64,000 nucleotides of DNA from Prescottella agglutinans (GCF_004011865.1 NZ_RKLP01000011.1:124001-188000); one strand, 5' to 3'. Shown: positions 44,185-52,895, counted from the first letter of the stretch. Made by a program: numbers and translations. Notes: a model not told the origin generated them from the sequence alone.

Positions 44185-45924
44185 ATGAGTTCCAAGCTGT
44201 ACCGCTTCATCGCACCCGTTGCGGTGGGAGCAACTGTCGCCGCGGGTGCGGGCGTGTTGGGTGCGGCGACCGCATCCGCGGAGACGACCACGACACCGTT
44301 CAACAACGCGTGCCTGGCGACGCCGTCGTCGAGCCTGGCAGGTGGGCCGCAGACCCAGGTGCAGGCGGCGTCGGTGACGGTCGACGCCCCGACCACGGTG
44401 GCACCCGGTGAGGAGTTCGTGGTGACGATCTCGCCGCCGCCGATCTCGGTGCCCAACGATCTGGGTTCCGGAGCGAGCCTGGCGAACATCTCACGGCTCA
44501 AGATCGACGTGGCGATGCCGGAGAACGCGCAGTTCCTCGGCGCCGAGGTGGTGGCCGGTACCTCGGCGGGCATCACGGGTGTCGCGCCCAACGTGCTCGT
44601 CGTCAACGAGCAGGGCAACGTGGACCCGAACGGGCAGATCATCCGCCTGTCCGGGAACAACCAGACGATCGGCAACGGCCCCAATTCCTCGAAGAACTCC
44701 GAGGGCGGTATCAAGGCCAACGCGTCGGGCTCGACCACGAGCTTCCAGCTGCCGCAGGTCAAGGCCCGTCTCAAGGCGGGCGCGACCGGGGACATCTCGA
44801 TGAAACTGCGCACGGCCGGAAACGCCGGCCAGTTCGGCAACGACGCCAACTTCCTGACGTTCCTGCCCCGGGCCAACGCGCCGATCATCGGCACCGTCTG
44901 GGCACCCACCCAGTGCTCGCCGCGTGACACCTCCGGCGGCCCGCTGAACTCGGGAGCCGGTCCGCTGGCGACGATCCAGATCCAGCGGCAGGCGGTCGCG
45001 ACCGTCACCTACCTGGACGGTCCGAGCGCGGTGACCAACGGCGGTGAGTTCACCCTCAACGCGACGGTCGCCCCCACCCCGGACAGTGGGCAGGTGCAGT
45101 TCACCCGCGACGGCGAGAACGTCGGCGCTCCGGTCGATCTGGTCAACGGCAAGGCGTCGCTGACCGAGACCCTCGGCACCGACGGCGACTACTCCTACGA
45201 GGCGAAGTTCCTGGGCGCGGAGTTCTACAACCAGTCGTCGGGATCGAAGACGGTGACGGTGACGTCGCAGGACATCCAGACCACCACGTCGGTCACCGGC
45301 CCGGATCACGACGCCTACCGCGAGCAGCCGGTGAACCTGACCGCCAAGGTCGAGCCGGGCGTCTCCGGTGGCACGGTGACCTTCGAGGTCGACGGCACCG
45401 CTGCCGGCACCGCCGCGGTGATGGATGACGGGGCCGCGGTGCTTCCGCACACCTTCACCACCAACGGCACGCATCGGGTGATCGCCCGCTACTCGGGCAC
45501 CGCCGGGGTCTCGCCGTCGGTCTCGCTGCAGTACCCGGTCAGCGTCACCGAGGCGCCTGCCGCGGACGTGGCGACCACGATCACCGTCGATCCGGTCGCG
45601 TCGACCGCCAAGGGTTCGCCGGTGACGCTCACCGCGCGCCTCGCCCCGGCGGACGCGCGTGGCACGGTGCAGTTCAAGCTCGGTGACGTGCTGCTCGGCG
45701 GGCCGGTGCGGGTGGATGCGAACGGCGTCGCGACGTTGACGACGTTCTTCCAGAACCCGGGTGAGTTCGTCGTCACCGCCGAGTTCACGGCCGACGCCGG
45801 TTTCATCGACTCGGCAGCGAACCCGGTGAACGTCACCGTGACCGGTGATCCGGACACGATTCCGGGGCCGGACTCGGGAAGCCTCGGCAGCCTGTCCGGG
45901 CTGTTCGGCAGCCTGGGAGGCTGA
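44185..45924 (+). CDS. exported Ig-like repeat protein 2 with GSLGSLSGLF tail
   Basis: A 579-residue exported protein. ATG 44185 (MSSKLYRFIAPVAVGATVAA) follows AGGAGG with the same spacing as in the preceding gene; ATG 44167 is possible but has a poorer site. A signal peptide is cleaved near ASA-ETTTT. Residues about 45-265 are a distinct beta-rich domain (VAPGEEFVVTISPPPISVPN) with Cys near both ends. Three Ig-like domains follow (for example ATVAPTPDSGQVQFTRDG). The end is PGPDSGSLGSLSGLF-GSLGG, nearly identical to protein 1. Adjacent, co-oriented and probably co-transcribed with protein 1, so the two may work as a pair. Confidence 0.85.
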   Translation: MSSKLYRFIAPVAVGATVAAGAGVLGAATASAETTTTPFNNACLATPSSSLAGGPQTQVQAASVTVDAPTTVAPGEEFVVTISPPPISVPNDLGSGASLANISRLKIDVAMPENAQFLGAEVVAGTSAGITGVAPNVLVVNEQGNVDPNGQIIRLSGNNQTIGNGPNSSKNSEGGIKANASGSTTSFQLPQVKARLKAGATGDISMKLRTAGNAGQFGNDANFLTFLPRANAPIIGTVWAPTQCSPRDTSGGPLNSGAGPLATIQIQRQAVATVTYLDGPSAVTNGGEFTLNATVAPTPDSGQVQFTRDGENVGAPVDLVNGKASLTETLGTDGDYSYEAKFLGAEFYNQSSGSKTVTVTSQDIQTTTSVTGPDHDAYREQPVNLTAKVEPGVSGGTVTFEVDGTAAGTAAVMDDGAAVLPHTFTTNGTHRVIARYSGTAGVSPSVSLQYPVSVTEAPAADVATTITVDPVASTAKGSPVTLTARLAPADARGTVQFKLGDVLLGGPVRVDANGVATLTTFFQNPGEFVVTAEFTADAGFIDSAANPVNVTVTGDPDTIPGPDSGSLGSLSGLFGSLGG

Positions 45925-46245
45925 GGTAGCTTCGGTCGGCTGAACTGATCAGGGCGGTGGGTCCTCTCGGAAATCGAGGGGGCCCACCGTCCTTTTCGAA
46001 CATCCGGTGTTCGAATCCGGGCGATTGCGACACGGACACTTGCCGATTCGGCGCCTGCCGGAAGGACCCCACATTCCGGCGCCGCTCCGGTAACGTGCGT
46101 TTACCGATCGTGCACCGTCTCGACACAATGGCCTGCCAGGATCGATGTGTCGCGTCACCCGCGGGCGTTGTCACGGGAGGGGACGTCATGGCACGTGGTC
46201 ATGGGGAAGTGACCACCTGGATCGAGTGAGTGGGGTGCGGTGTTG
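45925..46245. other. intergenic region between Ig-like and cutinase genes
   Basis: 321 bp. Apart from the terminator at 45955-45996 I see no gene. The right part is the leader of the cutinase gene; no clear promoter boxes. Confidence 0.6.
45955..45996 (+). terminator. terminator after the Ig-like gene pair
   Basis: Stem CGGTGGG...CTCTCG against CGAGGGG...CCCACCG (45955-45969, 45975-45989) with minor mismatch and a GAAAT loop, followed by TCCTTTTC. Confidence 0.8.
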
Positions 46246-47160
46246 ATGCGCGTGAGGAAGTCGCTGGCCGTGCTTGGTGCATGTGTCGTAACTGTTTTCG
46301 GTTCCACGGTCGCGGTGGGGGTGGGCACGGCTCAGGCCGCGCCGGCGTGCCCGAACCTGCAGGTCGTCGCGATCCCGGGCACGTGGGAGACCACGACCGA
46401 TCCGGGTGCGCATCGCGGTCCGGGCATGCTCGGTGCCGTCACCGGTGGCCTGCCCGCGTCGGTGGGTGTCGATTACGTGTCCTATGCGGCGACGGCGTTC
46501 CCGTGGGAGACCGAGATCTACGGCGCGTCCAAGCGCCAGGCCGTCGACAGCGCACGCGGAATCATCGCCGACGTCGCGCAGCGGTGCGGCAACACGAACT
46601 TCGCCCTCGTCGGGTACAGCCAGGGCGCGGACGCCGCCGGCGATCTCGCGGCCGAGATCGGTACCGGGCTCGGGGTGGTGCCGCCGTCGCGCGTTGCCGC
46701 GGTGGGACTCCTCTCCGATCCGCGCCGGTCGGAGGCCGACACGCTGGTCGGTCCGTGGGTGGTCGGCAACGGCGCCGGCGGCCCGCGCATCGGTGGCTTC
46801 GGCCTGGTCACCCCGCAGACCCGCACGTTCTGCGCGGCCGGCGACCTCTACTGCTCCACCCCGAAGGACGACTTCGTCACGCGCATGGCCGGGTTCCTGG
46901 CGCAGACTTCGTCACCCGAGGCGCCGATGACCGGGCGCTACGTGCAGGAGGCGATGGCGATCGTGCAGGACCTCATGGCCGCCGGTGGCATGCCGACCCT
47001 GCAGGCGCAGTCGTCCGACACCGCCAACGAGGACCGAGTCGGCAAGCTCGACCGGTTCTACCGGTCCCAGGTCCACCAGGACTACGTGACGTATGTCGTC
47101 GATCCCTCGGGTGCGACCGCGACGTCGTGGCTCGCGAACTGGCTGCGCTCGGTGAGCTGA
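46246..47160 (+). CDS. secreted cutinase-family esterase
   Basis: A 304-residue protein (from ATG 46246; GTG 46240 is possible). The signal peptide is MRVRKSLAVLGACVVTVFGS with cleavage near AQA-APACP. The serine elbow is GYSQGAD. The acid is in GDLYCSTPKDD with the paired Cys, and the probable His is in VHQDYVTYVVDPSG, about 75 residues later because of an inserted helical segment (RYVQEAMAIVQDLMAAGGMP). Cutinase-like proteins of the mycolata are lipid esterases of the envelope, some acting on mycolate-containing lipids. It follows the Ig-like pair in a run of exported proteins. Confidence 0.88.
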   Translation: MRVRKSLAVLGACVVTVFGSTVAVGVGTAQAAPACPNLQVVAIPGTWETTTDPGAHRGPGMLGAVTGGLPASVGVDYVSYAATAFPWETEIYGASKRQAVDSARGIIADVAQRCGNTNFALVGYSQGADAAGDLAAEIGTGLGVVPPSRVAAVGLLSDPRRSEADTLVGPWVVGNGAGGPRIGGFGLVTPQTRTFCAAGDLYCSTPKDDFVTRMAGFLAQTSSPEAPMTGRYVQEAMAIVQDLMAAGGMPTLQAQSSDTANEDRVGKLDRFYRSQVHQDYVTYVVDPSGATATSWLANWLRSVS

Positions 47161-47194
47161 CGCCCGCGGCAGGTCGCATCCAGGGTCCGTCGGG

Positions 47195-47794
47195 TCAGCA
47201 GTACGTCCGCTCGGCGGTCGAGACGTAGATCTCGGCGATCCGGTCGGCAGACATCGGCACGAATCGCGCGTAAGCCTGTCCGACGGAGTCGAATTCGGCG
47301 AGCACGCTCGCCCGGGAGTCGCCGCGGGCCAGGGCCTCGCACGTTCCCTGCGCGTACAGCACCTCCGCCGCGTCCATGCCGGTCGGCGGGATCCCGCCCG
47401 CCCGCAACGCCGCGAGGTAGTGCCGTCCCCGCTCGCCGGAATCGGCCACGACCTGTTCGGGGGAGCGGGCGTCGAGTGCGCCGGAGGGCGACGCCGGCGG
47501 ACGCGGGGGCGGTGGCGGTGGCGCGCTCGCGACCGATGTTTCGCTCGTGACCGGCGGCGGCGCAACCGTCGTCGTGGGTTGCGGGTCCGGAGTCGACGTG
47601 TCGGACGGGGGCACGGGCGCCGGCGTCGACCGGTCGATCGGCACCGCGGAGGCCGTCGTCGCCGAGGGGCGTGTGGAGCTGACCGCGGTCTCGTGCGCCG
47701 CGACCGCGGGATCCGGATCCTGGCTCCCGCACGCGGTGAGGAGCAGGGCTCCGGCCACCGCGACGACGGCGGTAACTGCACGTGTGCTCGTCAT
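47195..47794 (-). CDS. DUF732 lipoprotein
   Basis: A 199-residue lipoprotein. The start at 47794 (MTSTRAVTAVVAVAGALLLT) gives a type II signal peptide with lipobox LLTAC and acylation at the Cys. A Thr/Pro-rich linker of about 85 residues (TPDPQPTTTVAPPP, then PPPPPPRPPASPSG) reaches out from the membrane. The C-terminal 80 residues are a DUF732 domain with two Cys (QGTCEALARG, and AERTYC at the end), which usually form a disulphide. It is convergent with the cutinase gene, 34 bp apart. Function unknown. Confidence 0.85.
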   Translation of the reverse strand: MTSTRAVTAVVAVAGALLLTACGSQDPDPAVAAHETAVSSTRPSATTASAVPIDRSTPAPVPPSDTSTPDPQPTTTVAPPPVTSETSVASAPPPPPPRPPASPSGALDARSPEQVVADSGERGRHYLAALRAGGIPPTGMDAAEVLYAQGTCEALARGDSRASVLAEFDSVGQAYARFVPMSADRIAEIYVSTAERTYC

Positions 47795-48132
47795 GGTGGA
47801 ACAGTGTGGCACGTTGAACTACCGACCGGTAGACCCCACGCGTTCGATGCGGCCGAAAGACGCGAATCTCCCATTCTTCGCCATCGGCCGTGGTATAAAC
47901 CTCCTCATCTGTTACTGCTCGTAACAGTGGATATTGCGCCGAACCTGTCCTCGAAGGCATTGATGCAGAGATGCTTTCGGGTCAGGTTCTCGTGTCGCGG
48001 AACAGGCGACAGGGTTCCGTGGCAGTTCCATCCGCTTGGTTCGCGGCGAGCGAGCGCCCGCCGCTGGTGATCCGCGTGTGCGCCCGCAAATGTGTCGGCG
48101 CACCGCGAGGTATCGGTAACTGAGGAGTGCGC
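47795..48132. other. intergenic region with a 7-bp palindrome
   Basis: 338 bp between divergent genes for the DUF732 lipoprotein and the Ser-Gly-tail protein. It holds the perfect palindrome at 47909-47927 and a TATAAA at 47894-47899, but no gene. Confidence 0.55.
47909..47927. promoter_or_regulatory. palindrome CTGTTAC-N5-GTAACAG
   Basis: A perfect 7-bp inverted repeat with 5-nt spacer between two divergent exported-protein genes, of a size usual for a dimeric repressor site. No nearby regulator gene is evident. Confidence 0.45.
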
Positions 48133-49086
48133 GTGAAGAACGATTCGAACAGTCGGTGGCGTCCGGCAGGCCTGCGTGTCGCGGTGGTGGGAGGTGCCAT
48201 CGGTGCCTCGATCGCCGTATTCGCCCCGGCGGCGTCCGCGGCGCCGGGCACCAACGTCGTGCCCGGCGGTGGGGTGTGTGATCCCGTCCTGACCCAGGGT
48301 TGCCTGTCGGTCGTCGTCAACGGCGGGACCTTCGCCAACAACGGGTTCAACCTCCCGATCGGCGACGGCGACATGATCATCGCCGGCAACCTCGGCGACG
48401 TGGACTTCATTCCGCGCGACGACGGCAGCAACGGTGTGTACAGCAAGCCGATGACCGTCCCCGGGGGCGTGCTGGGCATGGATCTGCCCTTCGACAACCT
48501 GTTCGGTCTGGCGGCGGTGACGGCGACCGTCGAGGCCGTGTCACCCCCGGTGTTCAACGGGATCATCACCGACTTCGACATGACCATGCCGGTGCGGATG
48601 AAGATCGACAACCCGTTCCTGGGCGACCAGTGCTACATCGGGTCCGAGTCCGATCCGGTGGTGTTCAACCTGCACAAGTCGAATCCGGCCGATGACCAGC
48701 CGACCTACGTCTACGAGGATCCGTGGCCTGCGGAGACGGTGGCGGCGAGCAACGTCCAGAACACGGCGACCGACTTCGCGTTGCCGGGCGCCACGGGATG
48801 CGGCCCGTTCGGCGTGCTCAACCCCATCGTCAACTGGCGGGCGAAGGTCCCCAACGATGCGGGAACCTCGCTGACCACGGTGTCCACCGGGTTCCTGTTC
48901 CCGGCGGCCACCGGCGGCAGTGATCCGCTCGACGGGACGGGTGGCGACAGCGGATCCAGCGGTTCCAGCGGGTCGAGTGGCTCGAGCGGTTCGAGTGGCT
49001 CGAGTGGATCCAGCGGTTCCAGTGGATCCAGTGGCTCGAGCGGTTCGAGTGGCTCCGCCGCATCGAGCGGGTCCGACGGTAGCTGA
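48133..49086 (+). CDS. secreted protein with Ser-Gly repeat tail
   Basis: A 317-residue exported protein. GTG 48133 follows GAGGAG at 48122-48127. Signal peptide VAVVGGAIGASIAVFAPAAS, cleavage near ASA-APGTN. The mature domain of about 230 residues is beta-rich with four Cys (GGGVCDPVLTQGC, GDQCYIG, GATGCGPFG) and a hydrophilic pattern without known catalytic motif. The last 45 residues are a tandem SGS/GSS repeat ending SGSDGS, likely a flexible surface linker. I do not recognise the family beyond uncharacterised exported proteins of the mycolata. Confidence 0.82.
   Translation: MKNDSNSRWRPAGLRVAVVGGAIGASIAVFAPAASAAPGTNVVPGGGVCDPVLTQGCLSVVVNGGTFANNGFNLPIGDGDMIIAGNLGDVDFIPRDDGSNGVYSKPMTVPGGVLGMDLPFDNLFGLAAVTATVEAVSPPVFNGIITDFDMTMPVRMKIDNPFLGDQCYIGSESDPVVFNLHKSNPADDQPTYVYEDPWPAETVAASNVQNTATDFALPGATGCGPFGVLNPIVNWRAKVPNDAGTSLTTVSTGFLFPAATGGSDPLDGTGGDSGSSGSSGSSGSSGSSGSSGSSGSSGSSGSSGSSGSAASSGSDGS
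48950..49075 (+). repeat. 9-bp Ser-Gly repeat tract
   Basis: Tandem units such as GGTTCGAGT, GGATCCAGC and GGCTCGAGC, each encoding Gly-Ser-Ser. A slippage-prone tract that forms the C-terminal tail of the secreted protein. Confidence 0.85.
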
Positions 49087-49098
49087 GACCGCGGTAAC

Positions 49099-49139
49099 CG
49101 GGCGTCCTGCCGAGCCGTCGGGGCTCGACAGGACGCCCG
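49099..49139. terminator. bidirectional terminator
   Basis: 11-bp stem CGGGCGTCCTG/CAGGACGCCCG (49099-49109, 49129-49139) with an inner CGAGCC/GGCTCG stem, between convergent genes. Poor T-tract on both sides. Confidence 0.75.
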
Positions 49140-49145
49140 TCGAGG

Positions 49146-49946
49146 TCAACGCAGCCTGTGGAAGCGCGCCATCATCTTCTCGGTGAATGCCCGCGGCGCG
49201 AGTCGGCGGACGGTGAATACGAGCGGCGCCATGTTCCCGACGGCGTAGAGCGGCTTGGGCTTGTCCGCCTCGACGGCCTTGACCACCACGTCGGCGACCG
49301 CCGATGCCTTGATGCCGCGATCCTCGTTGCGCTGCATCGCTTTCGACACCGTCGTGTAGTCGCCGGTGTACGGGGAGCCGTCGGCGATGTACCGGGTGCG
49401 GCGGTCGCCGATCCCGGTGGCGATGGTCCCCGGTTCGACGGTGGTGAGCCACACGCCGAACGGGCTCAGCTCGCGGCGGGCGGCCGACGCGAAGCCCTTC
49501 AGCGCGCACTTGGTGGCCACGTACGACGACCGGAAGGCGAGTGGGAAGCTCGCGAGCATCGAGCCCACCATCACCACCCGGCCGTAGCCGCGCTCGCGCA
49601 TCCCCGGCAGCAGCAACTGTGTCAGCTGCACCGCGCCCAGGACGTTCACCTGGAACAGGCGGTCGATCGCGTCGAGCGGCAGCTCCTCGAGCGGCCCCAT
49701 CTGGCTTTCGCCGGCGTTGTTGACCAGGATGTCGACGTCGCCGGCGGCCCGCGCGCACGCCTCGATGCTCGCCCGGTCCGTGAGGTCGAGTGTCACGTAC
49801 TCGACGCCGGGTACCCGCGAACTCTGCTGCAGTGCATCCGGATTGCGGGTGGTGCCGAGCACCCGGTAGCCGCGGGAGACCAGTTCGCGGGCCACCTCCA
49901 GGCCGATGCCCGACGACGCGCCCGTCACCAGCGCGGTGCGAATCAT
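49146..49946 (-). CDS. short-chain dehydrogenase/reductase
   Basis: A 266-residue classical SDR. The cofactor motif is TGASSGIG (8-15), followed by NNAG and the catalytic pair YVATK, with a Ser in MVGSMLASF. It overlaps the FAD dehydrogenase gene by 4 nt, the last gene of a TetR-FAD dehydrogenase-SDR operon. Likely oxidises or reduces a lipophilic alcohol or ketone; steroid or fatty compounds are plausible given the neighbour but not shown. Confidence 0.92.
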   Translation of the reverse strand: MIRTALVTGASSGIGLEVARELVSRGYRVLGTTRNPDALQQSSRVPGVEYVTLDLTDRASIEACARAAGDVDILVNNAGESQMGPLEELPLDAIDRLFQVNVLGAVQLTQLLLPGMRERGYGRVVMVGSMLASFPLAFRSSYVATKCALKGFASAARRELSPFGVWLTTVEPGTIATGIGDRRTRYIADGSPYTGDYTTVSKAMQRNEDRGIKASAVADVVVKAVEADKPKPLYAVGNMAPLVFTVRRLAPRAFTEKMMARFHRLR

Positions 49947-51604
49947 CCGAGGCTCCGGCCCAGGGCCCGCCCGGCGGCACGACCGGAGAAGATGCAGCCG
50001 CCGAGGAACGTGCCCTCGAGTGCGTTGTAGCCGTGGACGCCGCCGCCGCCGAACCCGGCGACCTCACCGGCGGCGTACAGACCGTCGAAGACGCTGCCGT
50101 CGGGCCGGATCACCTGCGAGTCCAGGTTGGTCTCGAGGCCGCCGAGGGTCTTGCGGGTGAGCAGGTTCAGTCGCACGGCGATCAGCGGCCCGTGCGCCGG
50201 GTCGAGCAGCCGGTGCGGCTTGGCGACCCGGATCGCCTTGTCCGCGAGATAGGTTCGCGCGTTGCGGATGGCCATCACCTGCATGTCCTTGGAGTAGGTG
50301 TTGTCCATCTCGCGGTCGCGGGCCACGATCTCGCGTTCGACCTGTGCGTAGTCCAGCTTCGTGTCGGGGGTGATCGCGTTCATGCCGTCGACGAGGTCGC
50401 GCAGGTTGTCGCGGACCACGAAGTCCACGCCGTGCTGCTTGAACGCCTCCACCGGCCCGGGCGCACCCTTCTTCACCCGCCCGAGCAGGAGTTTCATGTC
50501 CTTGCCGGTGAGGTCGGGGTTCTGCTCGGAACCGGAGAGCGCGAACTCCTTCTCGATGATCGACTGGGTGAGGACGAACCACGTGTGGTCGTGCCCGGTG
50601 CCCAGGATGTGCTTCAGGGTCGCGAGGGTGTCGAATCCGGGGAACAGCGGCACCGGCAGGCGCTTGCCGGTGGCGTCGAGCCACAGCGACGACGGGCCGG
50701 GGATGATCCGGATCGCATGGTTGGGCCAGATCGGATCCCAGTTGACGATGCCCTCGGTGTAGTGCCACATGCGATCTCGGTTGACGATGTTGCCGCCGGC
50801 GTTCTCGGTGATCTCGAGCATGCGGCCGTCGACGTGTGCGGGCACACCGGTGATCATGTGCTCGGGCGCGCGGCCCAACCGGTTCACGGGCCAGTTCTTC
50901 TTCACGAGGTCGGGATTGCCGCCGATGCCGCCGGACGTCACCACCACCGCCTGCGCGCGGAGTTCGAATTCTCCTGCGGGCGTGCGGGACGACTTCACGC
51001 CGCGCGGTTCGGTCGACGGTTCGAGCACCGTGCCGCGGACGCCCACGGCCGCGCCGTTCTCGACGATCAGTTCGTCCACCTGGTGTCGGTAGCGGAAGGT
51101 GACCTGGCCGCGGCGCGCGGCGTCGAGCACGGGTTCGCGGAACACGCGGACCACCTCGGGGCCGGTGCCCCACGTGATGTGGAAGCGGGGCACCGAGTTT
51201 CCGTGGCCGGTGGCGAGTCCGCCGCCGCGCTCGGCCCACCCGACGTTCGGCATGACGCGCAGGCCGAGGTCGTGGAGGTAGGCGCGCTTCTCGCCGGCCG
51301 CGAAGTCGACGTACGCCTCGGCCCACTGCCGCGGCCAGTGGTCCTCGCGATCGCGGTCGAATCCGGCGCTGCCCAGCCAGTCCTGCAGGGCCAACTCCCG
51401 GGAGTCCTTGATGCCCATGCGGCGCTGTTCGGGGCTGTCGACGAGGAACAGTCCGCCGAGCGACCAGAATGCCTGCCCGCCAAGGTTCTCCACGTTCTCC
51501 TGGTCGACGACGAGGACCCGGCGGCCCGCCTTGACCAGTTCGTGGGTCGCGACCAGACCTGCCAGTCCCGCTCCGACGACGATGACGTCGGCTTGTTCTG
51601 CCAC
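49943..51604 (-). CDS. FAD-binding dehydrogenase, KstD/fumarate-reductase-like
   Basis: A 553-residue flavoprotein. The Rossmann FAD motif is VVGAGLAGLVATHE with the acid in VVDQEN; a second FAD contact is at the C-terminus (GLYAAGEVAGFGGGGVHGYN, then LEGTFLGGC). The overall family is the FAD_binding_2 group that includes 3-ketosteroid delta1-dehydrogenase and Rv0785. It removes hydride pairs from a carbon-carbon bond of an unknown substrate. The start is 3 nt after the tetR stop. The protein has no signal peptide. Confidence 0.9.
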   Translation of the reverse strand: MAEQADVIVVGAGLAGLVATHELVKAGRRVLVVDQENVENLGGQAFWSLGGLFLVDSPEQRRMGIKDSRELALQDWLGSAGFDRDREDHWPRQWAEAYVDFAAGEKRAYLHDLGLRVMPNVGWAERGGGLATGHGNSVPRFHITWGTGPEVVRVFREPVLDAARRGQVTFRYRHQVDELIVENGAAVGVRGTVLEPSTEPRGVKSSRTPAGEFELRAQAVVVTSGGIGGNPDLVKKNWPVNRLGRAPEHMITGVPAHVDGRMLEITENAGGNIVNRDRMWHYTEGIVNWDPIWPNHAIRIIPGPSSLWLDATGKRLPVPLFPGFDTLATLKHILGTGHDHTWFVLTQSIIEKEFALSGSEQNPDLTGKDMKLLLGRVKKGAPGPVEAFKQHGVDFVVRDNLRDLVDGMNAITPDTKLDYAQVEREIVARDREMDNTYSKDMQVMAIRNARTYLADKAIRVAKPHRLLDPAHGPLIAVRLNLLTRKTLGGLETNLDSQVIRPDGSVFDGLYAAGEVAGFGGGGVHGYNALEGTFLGGCIFSGRAAGRALGRSLG

Positions 51605-51607
51605 GGC

Positions 51608-52264
51608 CTATCTCCTGTCCGTATCGGTGCTGCTGTAACTGCTGACGACGGTGACGAACAGGCGCTGGCGCGCCTGCCGGACCGCCTCGTTCTCGGGTTC
51701 CATCAGGACCTGCACGGCAGTGCCGTCGTGGATCGCGACCAGCGCCCGGCCGAGCGCCTCGCGGTCGGTGACGTGTCGTCCCGCGGTGGCGAGGGCGTCC
51801 TCGACGATCGGCATGATCGTGTGCAGGATGGCGTCCTCACGGGCGGCCATGACCCGTTTGAGGACGGGGTTGCGGAGGGCGTGGGCGGTGAACTCCGCGG
51901 TGATCCGGTACCAGGCGTCGTCGACGGGGATCGCCGCGAGGACCCGCTCGACGGCCGTCTCGAGCGTCAGCGACGCTGGCCGGGCGGCGGCGTCGGCGAG
52001 GGCGGTGCGGATGCCGTCGAGCATGAGGGCCGAGCGCTGTTCCCACATCGCGAGGAACAACTCGTCGAGCGAGGTGAAGTTCGAGTAGAAGGCGCCGCGC
52101 GTGTAGCCCGCGCGCTCGCACACGTGCTCGACGGTGGAGCGGCCGAAGCCCTCCTCGGCGAACACCTCGCCCGCGGCGTCGAGCAGGCGCTGGCGGGTCT
52201 CGGCGCGGCGCTTGGTGACCCGCTTGGGGCGCGGCGCGGCGGTCGTCAGGTCGGACGTCTGCAC
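51608..52264 (-). CDS. TetR-family transcriptional regulator
   Basis: A 218-residue repressor with an N-terminal HTH (RQRLLDAAGEVFAEEGFGRS, ending TRGAFYSNF) and a helical ligand domain. It heads the operon with the FAD dehydrogenase and SDR genes (3-nt and overlapping junctions). A perfect GATACA-N4-TGTATC palindrome 37 bp upstream of its start is its probable operator, so autoregulation is likely. Confidence 0.92.
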   Translation of the reverse strand: MQTSDLTTAAPRPKRVTKRRAETRQRLLDAAGEVFAEEGFGRSTVEHVCERAGYTRGAFYSNFTSLDELFLAMWEQRSALMLDGIRTALADAAARPASLTLETAVERVLAAIPVDDAWYRITAEFTAHALRNPVLKRVMAAREDAILHTIMPIVEDALATAGRHVTDREALGRALVAIHDGTAVQVLMEPENEAVRQARQRLFVTVVSSYSSTDTDRR

Positions 52265-52300
52265 TGGTCATCCCCGCTTTCCGGTCACCGGAACCCATTC

Positions 52301-52316
52301 GATACAAAACTGTATC
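52301..52316. promoter_or_regulatory. TetR operator palindrome
   Basis: GATACAAAACTGTATC: perfect 6-bp arms with 4-nt spacer between the divergent tetR (52264) and gamma-glutamylcyclotransferase-like (52345) genes, placed to control both. Confidence 0.65.
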
Positions 52317-52344
52317 CGATGGGGGCGCGCGTAGGGTCGGAATT

Positions 52345-52839
52345 GTGCAGGTCTGGTACGTGAGTTACGGATCGAACATGTCCCGGGCCCGGCTGGACTG
52401 CTACCTGCGCGGCGGGTGCCCGGACGGTGGCGGACGCACGTATGTCGGGGCGCGGGATCCGCGCGGGCCGGCGGACCGGGTCGCCGTCCGACTGCCCGGC
52501 ACGGTCTACTTCGCGGGCGAATCCCTGGTGTGGGGTGGGGGACGGGCGTTCTACGACCCCGACCTGCCCGGCGACACCGCCGCGTGCGGGTACCTCGTGA
52601 CCGGTGCGCAGTTCGACGACATCCTCGCGCAGGAGCCGCCCTGCTACGACCGGGTCCTCGAGGTCGGTGTCCGCGACGGTGCGCCGATGCGGACGTTCAC
52701 GTCCGGCGTCGGCCGCGGCGACATCGTCCGCACCGAGCCGTCGGCCGCGTACCTCGCCACGATGGAGACGGGACTTCGCGAGGTGTTCGGCTGGAGTTCC
52801 GAACGGGCACATGCGTATCTGCGGCAAATACGGCACTGA
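52345..52839 (+). CDS. gamma-glutamylcyclotransferase-like protein
   Basis: A 164-residue protein starting MQVWYVSYGSNMSRAR. The YGSN motif near the N-terminus is the substrate-binding loop of the GGCT/AIG2 fold. Actinobacterial relatives are often annotated as gamma-glutamylcyclotransferase or, wrongly, as histone deacetylase. The general-base Glu cannot be placed with certainty. GTG 52345 lies only 28 bp from the TetR palindrome. Confidence 0.7.
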   Translation: MQVWYVSYGSNMSRARLDCYLRGGCPDGGGRTYVGARDPRGPADRVAVRLPGTVYFAGESLVWGGGRAFYDPDLPGDTAACGYLVTGAQFDDILAQEPPCYDRVLEVGVRDGAPMRTFTSGVGRGDIVRTEPSAAYLATMETGLREVFGWSSERAHAYLRQIRH

Positions 52840-52895
52840 CCAGGGTACGGTCGGGAGGCCGCACACTGTGTCGGCGCTCACAGAAGAGGAAATTG

